Below are positions 62,858 through 64,000 of a stretch of 64,000 nucleotides of DNA, piece after piece. Every line of letters begins with the position of its first letter. Position 1 is the stretch's first letter. The stretch is from Pleomorphovibrio marinus (GTDB taxonomy: Bacteria > Bacteroidota > Bacteroidia > Cytophagales > Cyclobacteriaceae). The stretch covers positions 558,001-622,000 of the forward strand of contig NZ_QCXY01000001.1 in NCBI RefSeq assembly GCF_003347495.1. Reading direction: 5' to 3'. The position numbers and the translations under genes are program-made. Below the pieces are notes generated by a model that was not told where the DNA came from, searched no databases, and saw nothing but the letters and a program-made list of their open reading frames with translations.

Positions 62858-64000
62858 ATGATTAAAAAAATGGCCATACCCGTAATAGCAATCTTTGATA
62901 TTGGTAAAACAAATAAGAAGTTCTTTTTATTCGACGAAAACCTAAAGGAGATCAAAGAGGAATATGTAAAATTCCCCACAATCACCGATGAGGATGGGGA
63001 AGAGTGCGATGATTTAAGGAAAATCTCCAATTGGGCCAAAGAAAAGGTGGAAGCCCTTTGCAGGGATTCCAATTACAGGGTGATGGCCTTGAACTTTTCC
63101 ACCTATGGGGCTTCTTTCGTTTCTGTAGATGACAGCGGCAAGCCCATCACTCCCATTTACAATTACCTGAAAAAATTCCCCCAAGACCTCCATGAGGAGT
63201 TTTATGGGAAATACCCAGAGGAGCAAATAAACACCATAACAGCCTCTCCCACATTGGGAATGCTGAACTCCGGACTTCAACTGTTATGGTTAAAGCGAAA
63301 GCGACCCGAGGTATTTAAGAGGATAAAATACAGTCTTCATTTGCCTCAATATATTTCCTACCTATTTACAGGGGAATTTGTGGCAGAACCTACCTCCATC
63401 GGTTGTCATACAAAGCTCTGGGATTTCCCCAAGGGAGACTATCATTCTTGGGTTTATGAGGAGGAAATTGCAGAGAAATTCCCCAAAACAGTTCCCACTA
63501 GCAATTATTTTGAAAAAACCATTTGTGGTCAAAGAGTAAAGGTGGGAGTGGGTATTCATGACAGTAGTTCTGCCTTGGCCTCTTATTTGTTGAAAATAAA
63601 CGAGCCTTTTGCATTAATTTCTACCGGAACTTGGAGTATTACACTAAATCCCTATCCGGTAGGGGAACTAACCTTTGATGAACTGAAAAATGACTGTCTG
63701 AACTTCCTTTCCATTCAAGGGGGCACGGTGAAGGCCAGCAGGTTTTTATTGGGCTATGAGTTGGATCACCAAATTGAGAAATTGAACCTGCATTTCAAAA
63801 AAGAGGCAAAGTACTACAAGGATATAGAGGCAGATGAGGAGTTGCTCCAACAATTTTTATCTGGGGAAATCCCCTCCAAATTTTATCCTGAAACCATGGT
63901 AAGAACCCCAATGATTCAAAACATGTTTCCAGAAAACAGGTGGGAACTCAGTGATTTTGACACCTTTGAGTCGGCCTATTATCAAGTTAATTGGGGCTTG
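62858..64000 (+). CDS. FGGY carbohydrate kinase, rhamnulokinase-like (3' end beyond window)
   Basis: 381 codons to the window edge; the start is ATG 62858 or, four codons on, ATG 62870. The FGGY N-domain has the phosphate-1 motif IFDIGKTNKKFFLFD, NFSTYGASFVSVDDSG and LPQYISYLFTG. Later VGVGIHDSSSALASYL and ISTGTWSITLNPYP are the domain 2 start, and GGTVKASRFLLGYEL follows. By context it phosphorylates L-rhamnulose; L-fuculose or a similar sugar is possible. It lies 35 bases after rhaI in the same operon. About 70-90 residues are missing by comparison with typical family length. Confidence 0.85.
   Translation, partial: MIKKMAIPVIAIFDIGKTNKKFFLFDENLKEIKEEYVKFPTITDEDGEECDDLRKISNWAKEKVEALCRDSNYRVMALNFSTYGASFVSVDDSGKPITPIYNYLKKFPQDLHEEFYGKYPEEQINTITASPTLGMLNSGLQLLWLKRKRPEVFKRIKYSLHLPQYISYLFTGEFVAEPTSIGCHTKLWDFPKGDYHSWVYEEEIAEKFPKTVPTSNYFEKTICGQRVKVGVGIHDSSSALASYLLKINEPFALISTGTWSITLNPYPVGELTFDELKNDCLNFLSIQGGTVKASRFLLGYELDHQIEKLNLHFKKEAKYYKDIEADEELLQQFLSGEIPSKFYPETMVRTPMIQNMFPENRWELSDFDTFESAYYQVNWGL

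Overview
The window looks like chromosomal DNA of a Bacteroidota bacterium, most likely a cytophagalean such as a member of the Cyclobacteriaceae. Clues visible in the sequence are a MurF-alanine racemase fusion, a dihydroorotase with the DDQVHFREPG metal motif, large TonB-plug/beta-barrel receptors with a carboxypeptidase-like N-terminal domain, many Cys-lipobox lipoproteins, a Wzi-type barrel, and TAnnTTTG promoter boxes (clearest before tRNA-His). The genus is an inference.

Bases 1-14400 are an accessory region. Two large paralogous outer-membrane receptors (1-2357, cut by the window edge, and 9487-11958) and the decayed tail of a third (12122-12500) lie on the minus strand. Between them are an FAD-linked oxidoreductase, a short-chain dehydrogenase, a frameshifted VOC/glyoxalase gene, an IS630-type transposase relic, a duplicated-domain secreted protein and a beta-lactamase-fold serine hydrolase with a different base composition. 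Several short non-coding elements recur between the intergenic regions here.

Bases 14400-26930 hold two tandem PepSY-like secreted proteins with a direct-repeat candidate operator, a DEAD-box helicase, dihydroorotase, tRNA-His, a possible 49-residue gene with its own terminator, and a three-gene glycogen operon (debranching enzyme, GT4/5 glycosyltransferase, GH57). A chromate transporter, a 2OG-Fe(II) oxygenase, a lipoprotein and a DUF2461 protein follow.

Bases 27000-43800 centre on iron and redox. They contain a Kazal-domain lipoprotein, a redoxin-thioredoxin fusion lipoprotein, and a ferric-iron ABC operon divergent from an OxyR-type regulator that has Cys199 and Cys208. Next come an M20 peptidase, a DsbD-like reductase joined to a GH140-type hydrolase, YjbQ, a GlcG/HbpS protein, a methionine-type aminotransferase, a PNPOx-like protein, a second redoxin/thioredoxin pair as separate genes, and a secreted sugar isomerase-like protein.

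Bases 43900-54500 carry a HisA-like protein that lacks the first catalytic Asp, MurF-Alr, a lipoprotein-Wzi pair, an M28 peptidase, an unrecognised secreted protein, a thioredoxin/DUF6952-like pair, YjjX and YebC. Bases 54597-64000 are carbohydrate catabolism: a GMC oxidoreductase, an arabinonate-type IlvD/Edd dehydratase with an SDR, and a rhamnose-type set (aldolase-dehydrogenase fusion, isomerase, FGGY kinase cut by the window end). No CRISPR array, rRNA or intact insertion sequence was seen.
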